Positions 32,626-45,035 of a stretch of 64,000 nucleotides of DNA are shown piece after piece. The translations under genes and the position numbers were made by a program. Under the pieces are notes generated by a model that worked only from the letters and a program-made list of their open reading frames with translations, did no database searches and was not told where the DNA came from. How positions within the stretch are numbered: position 1 is the stretch's first letter; each line of letters starts with the position of its first letter. This DNA is from Micrasema longulum (taxonomy: Eukaryota; Arthropoda; Insecta; Trichoptera; Brachycentridae), in assembly GCA_022494885.1 (NCBI GenBank), contig JAGVSM010003488.1:62001-126000 (forward strand), given 5' to 3'.

Positions 32626-34451
32626 TAGTTATTCCGTACTGAAGGTTATAGTTATTTAATTCGTGCAATTTTTAACTTATAATCTTTTCTTAAAATCTGT
32701 TTATTTTGATTAACCTTATGTTCCCCAATCAGTTACGTTTCAAGAGACGGCTCTCAAATAAATACGAACTAGATATTGTACGGTAAAATATTGATCTTGT
32801 CAGATATTTCATCTTACATGTTATAAAATAACATTAAATTTATCTAACCCGAGTATTTGTAATAAAGGGGACGGTTACGAATGTAAATTTGGGAGTTTTT
32901 ACTTTTCACGCATTATTTAGATTCTTGTTAACTTGGCGAAACTTTCAAACATTAACTTGACAAATATGACCCTTGTATTAAAGTAAAGTTTAACGATGAT
33001 AATTTCTAAGTTAAGGAGGATAATCTTGAAGTTTCGCTAAGTAGATAAAATATATTATGTATAATATCATATCTATTCAAGTTTAGTGTTATCGTCCGAG
33101 TGAGTTTAGCATCTAGCGAATAATCGAATAACCACTTATCACATGGCAAGAGGGAGGGGGTGCGAGGCATGTAGGCTGAGCAATAGTGGTGATGATAACT
33201 GATTGATAAAATAACCGAATAACTAATAACAGGTCATAATCATTCAAAATACTTATAATTGACTCGAATAAAAAAAAATCGTTTCAAGAGAAAAAATGTT
33301 TTTAATCATCTTAATAAACCACTTTCTCACATGCTACTGTGTAAAGGGAACTAAATTAATACATCAAATGCAGTGTTACTTGATTATCTGTTATTTTTTT
33401 TTGCTTATTTGAGGATATGCTTATTTTTTTGCCTCGCTTATAATGTACAAGGCTTATATTTACTGTAAAAGGTATGTTTTTTCCAACTGCACTATTTTTT
33501 TATCGAGCATCTGGCGGAATAATTGACTGTGGCCTTTTTACGGAATTTTTTTACATTAAAAAAAAAAATCACAAAAAACTCATTCAGGAGAAACCAGACT
33601 ATTTATTAACAGACATTAACAGACCTTTCGTTCCACTTTAACAGTGTTCGCTTCTTGTGTCGTATTTTTATTTATTTTAAAAATTACTTAAATTATTTAT
33701 AATATTTGCGATACAACCTCATGTTCTACGTTTTTATTTTATTTTTTATTTTATTGAAATAAACGGCACATATTGCCTTTTACATATTAGTTACAAATAC
33801 AATTAAATATACATACATGTAAGCATAAGTAATACAGAGCATTTAAAACAAAATTATTAATTAAGAAAGTCTAAGAAATATAAACTATATTAAAGAATAA
33901 AATATACCAGTTATAGAATTATTGATAAAAAAAGATAAATTGGTATTAGAAATACTTTGAACCAGTTAAAAAAAAACTAAGAAAACAATTTTGAATAACA
34001 TTAAAAAAAATGAAATATTTGTATTATTATTGAAAACTAGTATTTAGGTAAATAGTATATGTTTATGTATAAAAATATATGATGATGTAAAAAAATTGAT
34101 AAAGAGAAATATTTTTTACTTATAAGTTTTTATGGCTCATTACAGTTGCGAAATCTCCCATGTTCTAATTTAATTAAGTGAAAAAATAAAAATACCAGTA
34201 CTTCATTGACTTAGTTTTTTTATCAAAACAGTATAAAAAGAAACCACACAAAACAATAATTAATGATATTTCTTTAAAAAAATATTTTTTTTAAAAGCAA
34301 GGAAAAATGTAAAATAGTCTATGATTTTGAATTGAATGAACTAAAATGATTTTGATAAAAAACTTACATTGGAGAAATATTTGTAATCAACATAAAAAAG
34401 CACATGACTTTACTAAGTAGAAGAGACGTAACATGATATTTTAATATTTAA
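32626..34451. other. AT-rich sequence, LINE-tail-like block at 33.73-33.81 kb
   Basis: No gene. The T-rich 33735-33770 followed by AACGGCACATATTGCC resembles a minus-strand LINE tail. The remainder is low-complexity A/T sequence. Confidence 0.35.
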
Positions 34452-34475
34452 TATATATATAAATATATATATATT

Positions 34476-34513
<38 letters not shown>
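34452..34513. repeat. (AT)n microsatellite
   Basis: Alternating AT interrupted by AAATAT/TTTAAAT words, then about 15 uninterrupted AT units. A second such array is at 52618-52650. Confidence 0.9.
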
Positions 34514-34516
<3 letters not shown>

Positions 34517-35170
34517 CACTAACGATTTATAAAAAATAAAAAAAAAATAAAAAAATGTATTATGAGATAATCATTCAAATTCTAATAGTGAGTGCATTTA
34601 AGCTGGATAGTGAATTATAAGAATTCTTTTGACAGTGTCTAATTAACTGATTTTGATAAAAAAGTAACTTCTTAAATTCTACGGTCTGAATATTTAATAC
34701 GATATTTAATTGATAATTACATTCAGATCCCTAAAAATTACGGGATTATTCGAATAATTCACTTATAAAAATAATTCAACTATACTAACTAATTATTAGA
34801 TTGCGCATCACTTTCAGAGAGTGGTCACTGTAAGGGTTGACCCATCATCATTCAGCACTCCTTGGGGTGAAATATTAATGCCACACACCCTGTACTATTC
34901 ATATCCATATCTCTCGCTACCCTACTGGTCAAAGGGGTTCGACCAACTTATGGGTTCTTGTAAAAGTTTTGAAAATTTTATGACTTAGGGTATGCGTAAA
35001 ATGTTAAAGGACATCCAATTATTATTTAACGATCTTTCATGGCGTTCTCCACAGCAACTACATGCTGGTAAATCTCGCTAACGAAACGTTTCCGCATATT
35101 ACACAAGTTTATTTGCTAGTTTCATAGTAATGTTGATATTTTATTGTAAATAATAAGACAAGAAAAAATA
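34514..35170. other. Unassigned; GC-richer patch at 34.80-35.10 kb
   Basis: The patch (GGGTTGACCCATCATC, GGTCAAAGGGGTTCGACC and so on) has no long frame and no recognised repeat. It could be a decayed LINE segment or a conserved intronic element. Confidence 0.3.
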
Positions 35171-35592
35171 ACGTAGTTATGTAGAAAACAGCCAGCCATA
35201 GAAAAGTAAAACTGTGATAATAGCAAACTTGTAAAATGAGTGAATATACAAATCTACACAACAGTTAAAATGTTTTTGACTTGAACAAGTGATAAACAAT
35301 GAAAACATTGTTTTTTTCATATAACAAACAAGAATCTAATTATGTACTGAACCAGTTTTAATGATTTTTAAAGAACCGTAAGATTTTTCTAGTGCTGTGG
35401 GTGTTTTTTGCAAATAGAAAAAAGCCATTTTTGAAATCGAAACCATTTTTAAAAGGTGATTAAATACAATTTTTTTGTGTGAAAGCGGTCTGGCCGTTTT
35501 GAGCAAAACATAGAGTTGACCTTACTGCACCCGATAACATCAGTATATAATTTTCTCAAAATTGTGGACTGGCTGCTTTCTGCATAACTACG
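35171..35592. mobile_element. MITE-3, copy 1 (about 422 bp)
   Basis: Termini ACGTAGTTATGTAGAAAACA-GCCAGCC (left) and GGCTGCTTTCTGCATAACTA-CG (right) are inverted over about 25 bp. The interior matches 53357-53740 throughout (GAGTGAATATACAAATCTAC, GAACCAGTTTTAATGATTTT, GCGGTCTGGCCGTTTTGAGC, GAGTTGACCTTACT). No frame, so non-autonomous. Superfamily not determinable; no clear target duplication. Confidence 0.8.
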
Positions 35593-36035
35593 CTCAAATA
35601 AAAAAATAGTACAAAAGTTAATTAACCTTCCACGTAATCATACTAATTTTTAAAAAGAACTTAAAACAACAAAACAGATAGCTTATAATAATGGGTACAA
35701 TAAGAACTTAATTGATAAAATATTAAATTAAAAAGAAAAACGCAAACTTATAAATAAATATTAATATTCTACTCCCACAGTAAATAAAGCAAACCCACCT
35801 AAACAATGGAGGTGGATTCATTTTATGGATGACATTTTTTCTAAAAAATTATCTTATTTCCTACCATCAAACAATAAACCTGCACTCCACACAACTATAG
35901 GGAAAAAAAATCTCACGTGGATGCGGAGCGAGAAATTGCAAGGGGCGAGGCCCTAGGGCTTCTACGATATTATTTAGCGGAGTGTACTGTACTTCAATTT
36001 TAATTTTAATGAAATAAGTAAATATCCTCGATATA
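35593..36035. other. AT-rich sequence without a recognised gene
   Basis: Nothing recognised. Confidence 0.4.
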
Positions 36036-36390
36036 AGGTATGCCGTGTCAATCGGTCATAACCCAAAAAATGAGATGGATTAGGAATAGACGTCACTAGC
36101 CTGGTTAGTTCTTGATGGAATTTCGGTGGTCCGACTGGTCAATTGCAAGCGGCACTAACACTAGGACCGGCTTTCGATCAGGAGCTGAACACTGGTGGTT
36201 GGTGGAAACAAAGTCTATGATGCGGCACACGTTCAACAAAATAAACGCGTGATTCACTACACGAGGTCTTATTGTAGCGGATGATAAAAAGAAAAAGATA
36301 CTGAGGTTGGAAGTAAACAGTGGCTGTGGGTAAAAAGATGTTGATTTGTGACAATAAACATTGTTAACAATGCATACCCACATATTTCGC
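36036..36390 (-). repeat. Repeat Y, copy 2 (unclassified)
   Basis: Reverse-complement partner of 15740-16095, with the same block order and both ends in the same place (GGTATGC-TTG at one end, GACCGATTGACAC-GCATACC at the other). A 95-codon frame on the minus strand shares only the patches VCRII and LVLVPL with the frame of copy 1. Conserved coding is unproven. Confidence 0.7.
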
Positions 36391-38789
36391 AATCAGCTTG
36401 ATTTAAAAAATGTTTATGATAACTTTTCCAAAATTTATGTTTATATAAAACATGCTAAAATGTATTGAAATTTTTTTTCGACTAGATTTAAGAGTGCAAT
36501 ATTGCAAAAAAAAATCTGCGAAAATAATTCCATAACTACTCGTAGCTAATTTGAAATTGATAAAGCTTCAAATGTCAGTTATTGCTAGAAATAATCCATA
36601 AACATATATATATATGACCATACGTGATTTTCAACATAAAAACAATGATAATATAAGCATGCTTGGTTAGTTAAAAATGACTAAAAGACTGGAAGATGGG
36701 TTCAGGTATGTTGTATTGCGGCGCGGTGGTTTAAAGTTAAACTTGAGCTTCCGTTCAGGATTGTCATCTTGTAGCGAAAATTTTGTCGTGTAACTGGCCT
36801 GAAATGCTTTTATTGCAACGATAATGCACTTTTATTCACTCAATTGAGCACATACTGGGATTTATAGGATCATTCACGGTCGTGCGGCCACTTGAGTTTC
36901 CTTCCATTCTAGGGCTTTGCCAGACAGGGAGTACAAAAGCCTTTGTGTAATACATGTTATGTACAGAAGAAGTATGTATTACGTCAGATATAACAAAGAC
37001 CTGATACCCTTACTCCATTAAGAAAAGTAACGAGCTTAAATGGTTGGGAAATATCGACTGTGATACGAGTATATTAATCACAACTCAAGACATGTTCCGT
37101 TTTTCTAAAACCGTTGATACTTCAGTTTGAACCCCATTTAGAGAATTCTTGCTTTATTAAAATAAATATTTTTACTTTTCACAATTTTAATTGTGAAATG
37201 GGCTTAGAAATATTAAATATTAACATATTGGCTTATTAGACAAACTCGAAAGATAATAAATAAGCCATCAACCAAAATCTTCCCATACTAAATAGTAAAT
37301 TTACCTTTCAGTGCCAATTTTTCTAATTCTTACTAAAATCATATTTTATGTGTGTTTTTTGATGCAACTACTAGAAAAAATATTTTTTTAAAAACGGTAA
37401 TCTTTTTTAGCTTTAATTTCATATTTTTGTTTATTTGGACAATATGCTACATCAGACATTAAAAGGTTAAAAAATACAAAATCGTAAGTATCTTTAAATA
37501 TAATTATGTAAGTTGCGGAAACAATTAAAACTTCAAATCTTAACAAAAAAAAACAAAGAAATCATACTTTCAACTTTAGTTAAATTACACTTTTGATAAA
37601 ATACGTGCAACTGACTTTTTGTATCAAATTTATTAAAAAATTTAACCCCGTTGTAATGGCTTGTATGTTTTCCATATAATAAACTAGTCACCGAGTGATA
37701 AACATGTTTAAAATACCCTTTAGACACAGATTATCAATATGTAGCAGATCGTCTACATTGGGCATTTGTAGGGTTAAATTTAACACAATTGCCGCTATGA
37801 TTCATTTCAACTTCTTCCTATCATTCTTTATTTTAATGTTTTTTAATATAAACAATAAAGCGAGTGATTTAAGTAAAAACAAATCTTCATGATGAGAAAA
37901 AACCTCAAAATCAGTCGATGTATGTATACCAGAAAATGAAAGGATTTTTTCAATTTTATGAACAAATAAGTGTACTATGACGTACCGGTAAAAAATGTTT
38001 TTGGTAAAGAATATATTTCGCGTTTCGTTTCGGTAATCCTTACAGACCTAATTTTAATCCCGAGGATAAAAAATATTTTGTATTCTGTACTAAATATCTA
38101 CTGAAAGAATTATTAGAAAAAAACTGTTGTTTTTTACATTCATTATAAAAAAATTATTCAAACATCGTTTTAAAAAAACTTCACGAAAAAGTCACCGAAA
38201 TAGAGGTCGCCGATGAGGATATATTATGTAACTACTGACATTTTTGGTTATTTGGAAATCACAGACATAAGACAAAATAATAAATGTTTTGTATTGAGTG
38301 AAGTGATCACTTTAACTAGCCAATTCCAAAAGAATTATCAACTCTTTTGGAATACAACTAGATTCAGAAGACAAGGCTTTTATTCCAAAATCGATTGCCA
38401 ATAAACCTCGTCATATAATAATCAGGTTTCATAATGTAATAAAGGAAAAAAGATAATTAATTCAAAAACGAATCTAAAACAAATATATCATAAAACAAAT
38501 TAGTGCCGATGGCACCAAAATTTTTATAAATAAAGCACAAACTATGTATAACAAGAAACTTTTCAAGAAAACAAAAAAATCGACAAAAGATAAAATCTAT
38601 GAATTTGTTTGGTTTAAGAATGGAAAAAAAATCGCGAGTCAAAAACAGATGACTCTCAAATCAAACATATTAAACACGCTAATGACAGAAAAAAATTGAT
38701 TAAAATATCTAGAACATCCTTTAAGCATAAATTATTATTACTTATTTTACTATGGAGCCACAGCTATGCAAACAATGCACCCTTTTTAC
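36391..38789. other. Long AT-rich stretch; one perfect hairpin
   Basis: No gene. A GC-richer 36700-36960 patch (GCGGCGCGGTGGTTTAAAG) hints at an old tRNA-like head but is not convincing. An 11-bp perfect stem lies at 38323-38333 and 38343-38353 around a 9-nt loop. Confidence 0.35.
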
Positions 38790-39065
38790 AATCTTTCGAT
38801 CAGATTCTAGGAGAAAACAAACATTCAAAGTAAACTATCTTAGCCGGAGATATCAATATTAATATTCTAAGTGAAAAATCTGTTGTAATTGAATACACTA
38901 ATCTTCTTATGCACTATGGATTTATATTATTAATTAATATACCAACAAGATTGACACATGGAGCAGAAACCTGTAAGGACCACATTTTTGCTAGAACAAT
39001 CAACCCCACTGTATCTGCTGTGCTTGGCACCTCTATTACTAATCATTACACCACCACAGTTGGTA
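38790..39065 (+). mobile_element. LINE endonuclease-domain relic
   Basis: Reads FLQSFDQIL-like sequence, then LAGDININIL, NLLMHYGFILLI, PTRLTHGAETCKDHIFART and TNHYTTT after one frame change. These are the GDFNIxxL and DHIF landmarks of the APE-type endonuclease of Jockey/CR1-like LINEs. It is the only endonuclease segment found; no RT follows, as a SINE-A begins at 39075. Confidence 0.7.
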
Positions 39066-39074
39066 TTATGGTGG

Positions 39075-39225
39075 CGGCCTCCATGGTGTAGTGGTCAAGA
39101 TGCTTGACTCACAAACGGAAGGTTCCGGGTTTGATTCTCGGTGAGAACACAAAAAAATAATGTGATTAACTGTAATTCACCACTGTAATTGGGCCTCCTA
39201 GTCTGTTGTGGTGCAAAAAAAAAAA
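39075..39225 (+). mobile_element. SINE-A, reference copy (about 150 bp)
   Basis: CCATGGTGTAGTGGTCAAGA (A box) and GGTTCCGGGTTTGATTCTCG (B box) have the spacing of a tRNA gene. The body and the 3' signature TCTGTTGTGGTGC plus an A-run (39214-39225) follow. Other copies: 6.47 kb (+) and 55.69 kb (-). It could be transcribed by pol III. Confidence 0.75.
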
Positions 39226-40094
39226 CTACAAGTCACCGTACAAAAAAGTCGATAACTCATCAAACTACATTAAAAATATATATACTATCGTATTTTTATA
39301 TAAAATTCAGTTTTGTATTAATTTTCTTTAGACATCTCCAATAAAAAATATGCTGTATTTGTTTTTTTTTTTTAAAAGCTGTCTACCTCAGAAGTAGTAT
39401 TTACTATGCCTAGTGAGATTAAACAGTACATCATATATTTGCTTAAGTTTATAATTTTTTACCTTCACTGTTTTGCAAACAGAATATAATAATATTACGC
39501 TAATAATGAACGCTGATTTTTGGCACTGAACTGAACTGAAATGTCAAATCATGCTCTGTTAATGCCTAAATGTCTACATTCCCCATTAATTTATTCATCT
39601 CTGTTACGATCTTGGTCTCTTTGAACACAATTTTCAGGTACTATTTATTTATACCCATGATAATACTGCAAAATAAATATTACTTTGGCATTAAATAATA
39701 TTTTTTAGGTTTATTGTTGTGCAACTGAAGAAATAATATTACTGTTATTGTGAAATAAACTAAGGTGACTTTAAAAGCCTGCGAAGTATACTGAAAGGAA
39801 TTTTATGTTCGAGCGAAATAAATGAAAACCCAATTGGTTATAATGCCTGTATATTCTAAATGTATTGAATTGCCATTGTAGAAATTGGTGCTTCATTTTT
39901 CACCGCGAATAGAAATCGTAAAATTGATGGCAGAAGACAAATCTCACTAAGTATGATGTTACCCTGTTGAGGTTACGTACACATTGTAGTTGTTTGTATT
40001 ATCAATACATAGTATTGACATACGTATAAAGTATATCTGACTTTGTAGAAATCCTAACCTGTTTGGACGTAGAACAAAGTTATGATATCAATTC
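39226..40094. other. AT-rich sequence without a recognised gene
   Basis: Nothing recognised. Confidence 0.4.
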
Positions 40095-40290
40095 GGGTTG
40101 TGGTCCCGTGGCTAGTGTCTCGGACTCACAGACCAAAGGTCCGTGGTTCGAATCCCACTCTACCCCAACTTGATTCCATTTTCTAATAGTGAGTTATTTA
40201 GAACTCGTTGAGAATGGCCCTCAAAATTAAATATTTGGGTAAATTATAAGAACGCAAATATTTCTTTTTTAAAAAAAAAAAAAAAAAAAT
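40095..40290 (+). mobile_element. SINE-B, reference copy (about 195 bp)
   Basis: GGGTTGTGGTCCCGTGGCTA (A box), GTCTCGGACTCACAGACC, AAAGGTCCGTGGTTCGAATC (B box) and CCACTCTACCCC form an almost complete tRNA-like head. The body has AATAGTGAGTTATTTAG, CTCGTTGAGAATGGCC and AAATATTTGGGTAAATTATA, then a long A-run (40270-40290). Copies: 3.29 (-), 9.56 (-), 12.42 (+) and 46.88 kb (+). The intact boxes and long A-tail suggest it is the youngest. Confidence 0.8.
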
Positions 40291-40436
40291 AAGAAACAAA
40301 AAAATATAATAAATTTGATTATGCCAGCTATCTAAACTAAATAAATAAATCGAATTGTATATTTCTTTATGGAAATCAATCTCAAAAGTAATAATATCGC
40401 CATTTTTAATTATTTTTTTTTAAATAAAATATGACC

Positions 40437-40630
40437 CGTTATTTGCTGGTTTAAGTGGCCACTCTACACCCTATGTAACATTCACCATTCTGTCCATATT
40501 TGAACCATGTTACCTCTCTAAAATTTTCTTCATCTCATTTGCAATATGTTAATATTCACAGCTTCCTAAGGAGTTGAATCCAGTCCTTGTCTACAAAAAC
40601 TTGAACAAACTCAAAATATTGTTGTTATTT
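40437..40630. mobile_element. MITE-1, internally deleted copy with right terminus
   Basis: GACCCGTTATTTGCTGGTTT, AAGTGGCCACTCTACACC, ATTCACCATTCTGTCCATAT and TTGAACC jump straight to CTTCATCTCATTTGCAATAT, CAGCTTCCTAAGGAGTTG, GTCCTTGTCTACAAAAACTT and AACAAACTCAAAATATTG. The central hairpin loop and one inner arm are lost. Confidence 0.7.
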
Positions 40631-41119
40631 ATTGTTGTTAAGAAAAACAAATCATTCGTTGAAATTCTCACAATTTTCTCTGTACTTGCTAACAAAATTA
40701 TACTTTCACACTTAGTTTATGCCATAATACGTTTTCTGTCGTAATTAGCGTTAATGATATCAAAAAACCCTTCTTATGCAGTCATTTGTGAACGAAGAAG
40801 GGTGGCATAATTTAATTCTGCTCGTACTACAGTTTCTGCTTGGGAACGTTGTGCATTTCACCAAATGGCCAGAATTATGGGACATTAGGAACTCCGTCCA
40901 AATCATCAGAGCGCATTAGATTAAAACAGCGTTATATCACATTATGCAGCTTTGAGTAAAAATATTACATAAAAAATGGCCTTTTCGTCTTATAAAAAAT
41001 ATACAATCAAACCAATCTTAGATTTAAGTAATATTTTTTGCTATTTTAATATTTTATTTAAGCGAAATTTGATGAATCTTAATAAATTGCAGCATAGACG
41101 AAGAATAACAAAAAGAAGG
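40631..41119. other. AT-rich sequence with one hairpin
   Basis: ACCCTTCTT (40767-40775) pairs with AAGAAGGGT (40795-40803) around a 19-nt loop. No gene seen. Confidence 0.35.
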
Positions 41120-41410
41120 AAATATGGAAGTCTCAACATTTACAGGGGTATTACCTTGTTATTGGCTGGGTTAAGAGATCATAATAGTGGTTGTTACACG
41201 GTGTGTAAAGTAGCCACCAGCCAATGACAGCTTATAAACCCTTTCAATGCCTCGGCAGGGATTTTAGAATCCCATATTCTTTTCTCTTTAATATTGTTAT
41301 CCATCTCTGTTGTAATATATTTATCTTAACAACTCCCTATGGGGTTGCATCCAGTTTTTGTCTCTAAAAATTTGAACAAACTCAAAACACTGTGAATAAA
41401 TCTTACACTG
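41120..41410. mobile_element. MITE-1, rearranged copy with right terminus
   Basis: Contains both inverted inner segments in shortened form (TTATTGGCTGGGTTAAG and CACGGTGTGTAAAGTAGCCA, CCAGCCAATGACAGCTTATA), then CCATCTCTGTTGTAATATAT, ACTCCCTATGGGGTTG and GAACAAACTCAAAACACTGT. Confidence 0.7.
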
Positions 41411-41534
41411 GCAAAAACATGAAATTATTGTGCGGTTGCCAAATAGGTAAAAACTTTTATGATTATAATAAAAATCTTAATTGGAAGTGTTTTGGGACTT
41501 GACGAAAATTTAAATGTTCAACCTGAAATATAAT

Positions 41535-41945
41535 TTATCTATCGAAAATTGTCTCTGGTTCAATTGACTGTCCTGAACTACTGTGCAAACTCTCTATTTA
41601 TGTTCCTTCCAAAGTTCTAAGGAATAACCTTCTTCTTCATATTCCTCTTGTTTCATTTAATTATAAGCAAAATTTATTTTTATGGCTAACTTTTAATAAT
41701 TTTAATGTAATAACAAAATCATTGTAGATGGATTTATTTGCGAATATCCATAATGACTTGCGGAGTTTGCTTACTAAATAATTCGTGGTGTTTTTTCTAT
41801 TCTTTTGGAAATACATTAAATAAGTGTTCATTTTATGTTCGAGAATATTTTTTTACTTACTGTGATGCTACTTGTGAAAACCTGTAATTGGCTTATTTGT
41901 AATTTGTTTTATTTTGTATAAAAAAAAATATAGCTGTTAATTATC
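41535..41945 (+). mobile_element. Jockey-like LINE C-terminus and tail
   Basis: Open from IDCPELLCKLSIYVPSKV through NNLLLHIPLVSFNYKQ to a stop at about 41726. This corresponds to the NxIDCPELLxxIxFxVPxRxxR landmark near the C-terminus of Jockey-like LINEs; the same landmark is seen at 63.54 kb. An AT-rich 3' part follows to the A-rich region at 41.95 kb. Confidence 0.65.
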
Positions 41946-43348
41946 CAATTAAATAAATAAAAAATAAAAAATTATAAAATATTAAAAAAAAAAAATATTT
42001 AAAAAAATACACGAGGTACATTGAAAAAAAAATGCATTCAATTCATTAGATATATTACAATAAATCATTTGTCGTGTGTACCGTTCACGATTTGATTTTA
42101 CTGCCAACGGCAAAGGTTTGAAAATTTTTGCCCCTAATATTAATCACATCTAGTCCAATCGTCAGACTTCACCGGCTCGGAAACGAGTATGAAGAAATCT
42201 ACGTGTTTACAGCTTTTAGATTCAAAATGCTTACGGCGATAAATCAAAATTACGTAGATTTTTACAATGCCGTAAAATTCACATTGACTTTTTGTATTTT
42301 GCTTCCCTACACTTACATAATACCATCTGTAAACTGAATTATTTTTTTACCGAAAACTATCATTATTTTTAAAAAACAATTGATTACCTACTTACCTACT
42401 TTTTTCTAATTCAATACTTAAAAAAATGGTTTATTAGATACATATTTATTAGACCTATGTATTGTCTTGTTATACGAATACAATGAAACGCTCGAATTTT
42501 AATTTTGTTTTTTTTATATTTCTTTTAATATTACATTAAAGACTCCAGTATAATAATAAAATGAGTTAACTCAAAAATAAGATCGTTTACTGAAATGCGT
42601 TGTAGGTTTTTCGCTAGATATAAGAAAAAGAGAACTAAATTGACTGTAGCATATGTTGTTTTTGACTGACGTTTCGTTATACCCTCGTTGTCTAATTTCC
42701 CGGATGAACGGGTTAAAATGGTGCCATGGGAAGCACCCTGTAAAATGTATAAATGGAGAAAACAAATCGTCGGTAAGCTGAAGACTAAGGAAACGTGTCA
42801 GGGTAATAGAACAGGCGAGGCGCGTTTGTATGTCGTGACATAAATATTTGCTCCAGTGCCGAGACTTAGCATAAATAATGTAAAGCAAACAGCATTCAAT
42901 AACAGAGATTGATATTGGGGCGTCACGTCGCGTCGCGTCATGCGTCAGCTCGCTATTCCTGATCATGCCTACAAGTCGTTTGTCTCACAAATTGACGACT
43001 GTTTACTCTTCCTAAAGGTCTTAATTATTATCCTGTCACAGTTTGGTTCAGCCGAGTCAAACGATTTATATACCACACACGAGCAATCGATACCATACAC
43101 GTGTTTTGTGTTTCATATTAACTTTTGGTAGCTTTGCTTTGTATAGAGATTTTTCATGCCCAAGCAGATGGAGAAATGAGTTATGTGTGTGAAACAAGAA
43201 AATTCAGTATTTTATTTATTTATTATGTATCTGGGCTTTACTGACAGAATTAAGTCATTAAAACAAATTCCGAGATGTAAAAGTCCAAAACAAATTAAAG
43301 TGTAAAAAATAAATATATTTCACTAAAATAAAATTGTAAAATGTCTTC
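41946..43348. other. Unassigned; contains the longest open frame of the window
   Basis: A 131-codon frame (42571-42966, minus) has no family resemblance. Its first codons overlap a GCGTC-type tandem run (42920-42948), so its length may be chance. A shorter plus frame (42940-43131) overlaps its start. A T-rich (TTTA)n block near 43212 may be a minus-strand LINE tail. Confidence 0.3.
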
Positions 43349-43459
43349 CTTGGCACGGGTTTTCCCTGTGAGGAATACATTATAAATTCAATATTAATTT
43401 TATATTTTCTTTTACATACGTTTTAAAGTAATACCTAGTAGGAGAAGACCCGTGCCAAG
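43349..43459. repeat. Short inverted repeat, 111 bp
   Basis: CTTGGCACGGGT (43349-43360) and its exact reverse complement (43448-43459). The next bases inward are also nearly complementary (TTTTCCC facing GGAGAAG). It may be a tiny MITE or the ends of a decayed element. Confidence 0.55.
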
Positions 43460-44589
43460 CCTATATATGTTTATCTATATTTCTCCATATACATACACAC
43501 ACATGTGTGCACCCTTATAAACATTCATACAAATACACACATACATACGCACCCATACATACACATACATACATATATGTAAGTATAAATTTATAAATTT
43601 TATCCTTCTTATCTTTGTATTGTATAGTGATCAAATTGTCGTGATAATACAAATATTAATATTACTTACCTTGTAATGTAGTTAATAAGCTTTCAGTTTT
43701 TTTTCATCCTAACTTGATAAACCAATGGGTAATATTTTTTTTTGCATAATAGTTACATCGTGATGGGTGAATAAAATGTCTTTAACCTTATTATAAATTC
43801 AAGGAGCCATAAAACTAAAAGATGTTCTCGTCCACGGTACAATTATGTTATATATTTTTGTGAATTATTAAATAAATTTAAAAAAAAAAGAAAATCGTAT
43901 TTAAAGCTTTTTGATTCTTTCAACGGAATGTTTCTCGTGCAATTTAAATTTATTTTTATTTTTAAAAGCTTCTAAAGAGTAATCTTTATTCTAGGCATAG
44001 CATGGAATTTAAAATCAACATCTTGCATTTATATTTAAAAATATTTTAATTATGTAACGACTGATAATTTAATGCATTCTGTCAGTATTGCCTCAATATA
44101 AACGACCCAAGCAAATTACAACAGTTATGTGAAGAAACATATGTACAACAACCTGAACAAAAATAACAGAAAACTTTGTAGCAGAGACAAACAAGAGCAG
44201 TGAAATAATGGTGTACAATATATTTATACGAATGATCAACATATAAGACATCGAGGTAACCCATGCCCATTTATCTTTATCCCACCGAAAGCCGGAAGAT
44301 TTATCCCAAAGAATTCCAAGTTGTGTGACGAACTGGCTAATATTCTGGACATTGGGACATTGTAACATATTATTGTGAGGAGTGAAAAAATTGACCAACT
44401 TCCATAAAATAATAAAAAAAGTTAACACTAAATGAATCAACGAATCGCTAAAAATCGGTTTACAAAAAAAAATTGACCTCACTTATATAGAGAAAAACTA
44501 AAAGGTAACTTTACTCAGACATTTTTTGACACCTTTGTTCTGTGCATTGTATTTAGACCATGCAAAAAGTGAGAGGAAGTCCCTATAAT
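43460..44589. other. AT-rich sequence without a recognised gene
   Basis: A (CA/TA)-rich tract (43480-43575) and a 129-codon minus frame (44093-44482) of low-complexity, hydrophobic composition that I do not consider coding. Nothing else. Confidence 0.35.
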
Positions 44590-45035
44590 ATGGTTAAAAA
44601 GATAAGAATATGAATCGTGCCGGTGACAACATATGGACTAGAAACCATATCGTTAACACAAAAAAGCAGCCAGAAATTAAAATTCACGCAACAATCCACG
44701 GAAAGACAGATGCTCGGTGTATGTCTAAGAGACAGAGTAAGAAATGAAGAAATAAAGCGCCGAGCCGGAGTCGTGGATATCATAGATCGTGCGGCAAAAT
44801 TGAAATGGCAGTAGGCACGACACTTGGCGAGGCAAAATGATGGCGTGACACCCAGAATAATAAAGTGAAGACTGCGGGCTAACAAAAGAAGCGTTGGAAA
44901 GCCACAAAAAATATGGGTCGACGACATCGCCTCTACTGCCGGTAAAACATGGATGATGAAAGCGGGTGATAGGAAGGAATAGAGACGTTTGGAAGAGGCC
45001 TTTATCCAGTGGTGGAGAGAATAAGGCAGAAGAAG
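44590..45035 (+). pseudogene. RTE-like LINE C-terminal relic, well preserved
   Basis: Reads PVTTYGLETISLT, MLGVCLRDRVRNEEI, RRAGVVDIIDRAAKLKWQ, then a stop where the family has W (WQWAGH), followed by ARHLARQNDGV and, in shifted frames, SVGKPQKIWVDDI and FIQWWRE. The order (YGxETW, MLGxxLRDxxRNExI, KLKWxWAGH, GRPxxRWxDDI, WxxxGEAFxQQW) is that of insect RTE-like LINEs. Two or three inactivating changes only. Confidence 0.85.

Noticed and set aside
40095..40170. Functional tRNA gene
   Set aside because: A/B boxes are present, but acceptor and D stems are imperfect, it is followed by a SINE body and A-tail, and four sister copies exist.
42776..42806. Third hammerhead motif (CTGAAGA...GAAACGTGTC)
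   Set aside because: No stem II between the boxes and no stem I pairing.
42571..42966. 131-codon minus-strand frame, longest in the window, as a gene
   Set aside because: No family resemblance, no splice or promoter context, and it begins in a GCGTC-type run that lowers stop frequency.
44093..44482. 129-codon hydrophobic minus frame as a membrane protein
   Set aside because: Low-complexity composition expected of AT-rich DNA; a second overlapping minus frame looks equally good.
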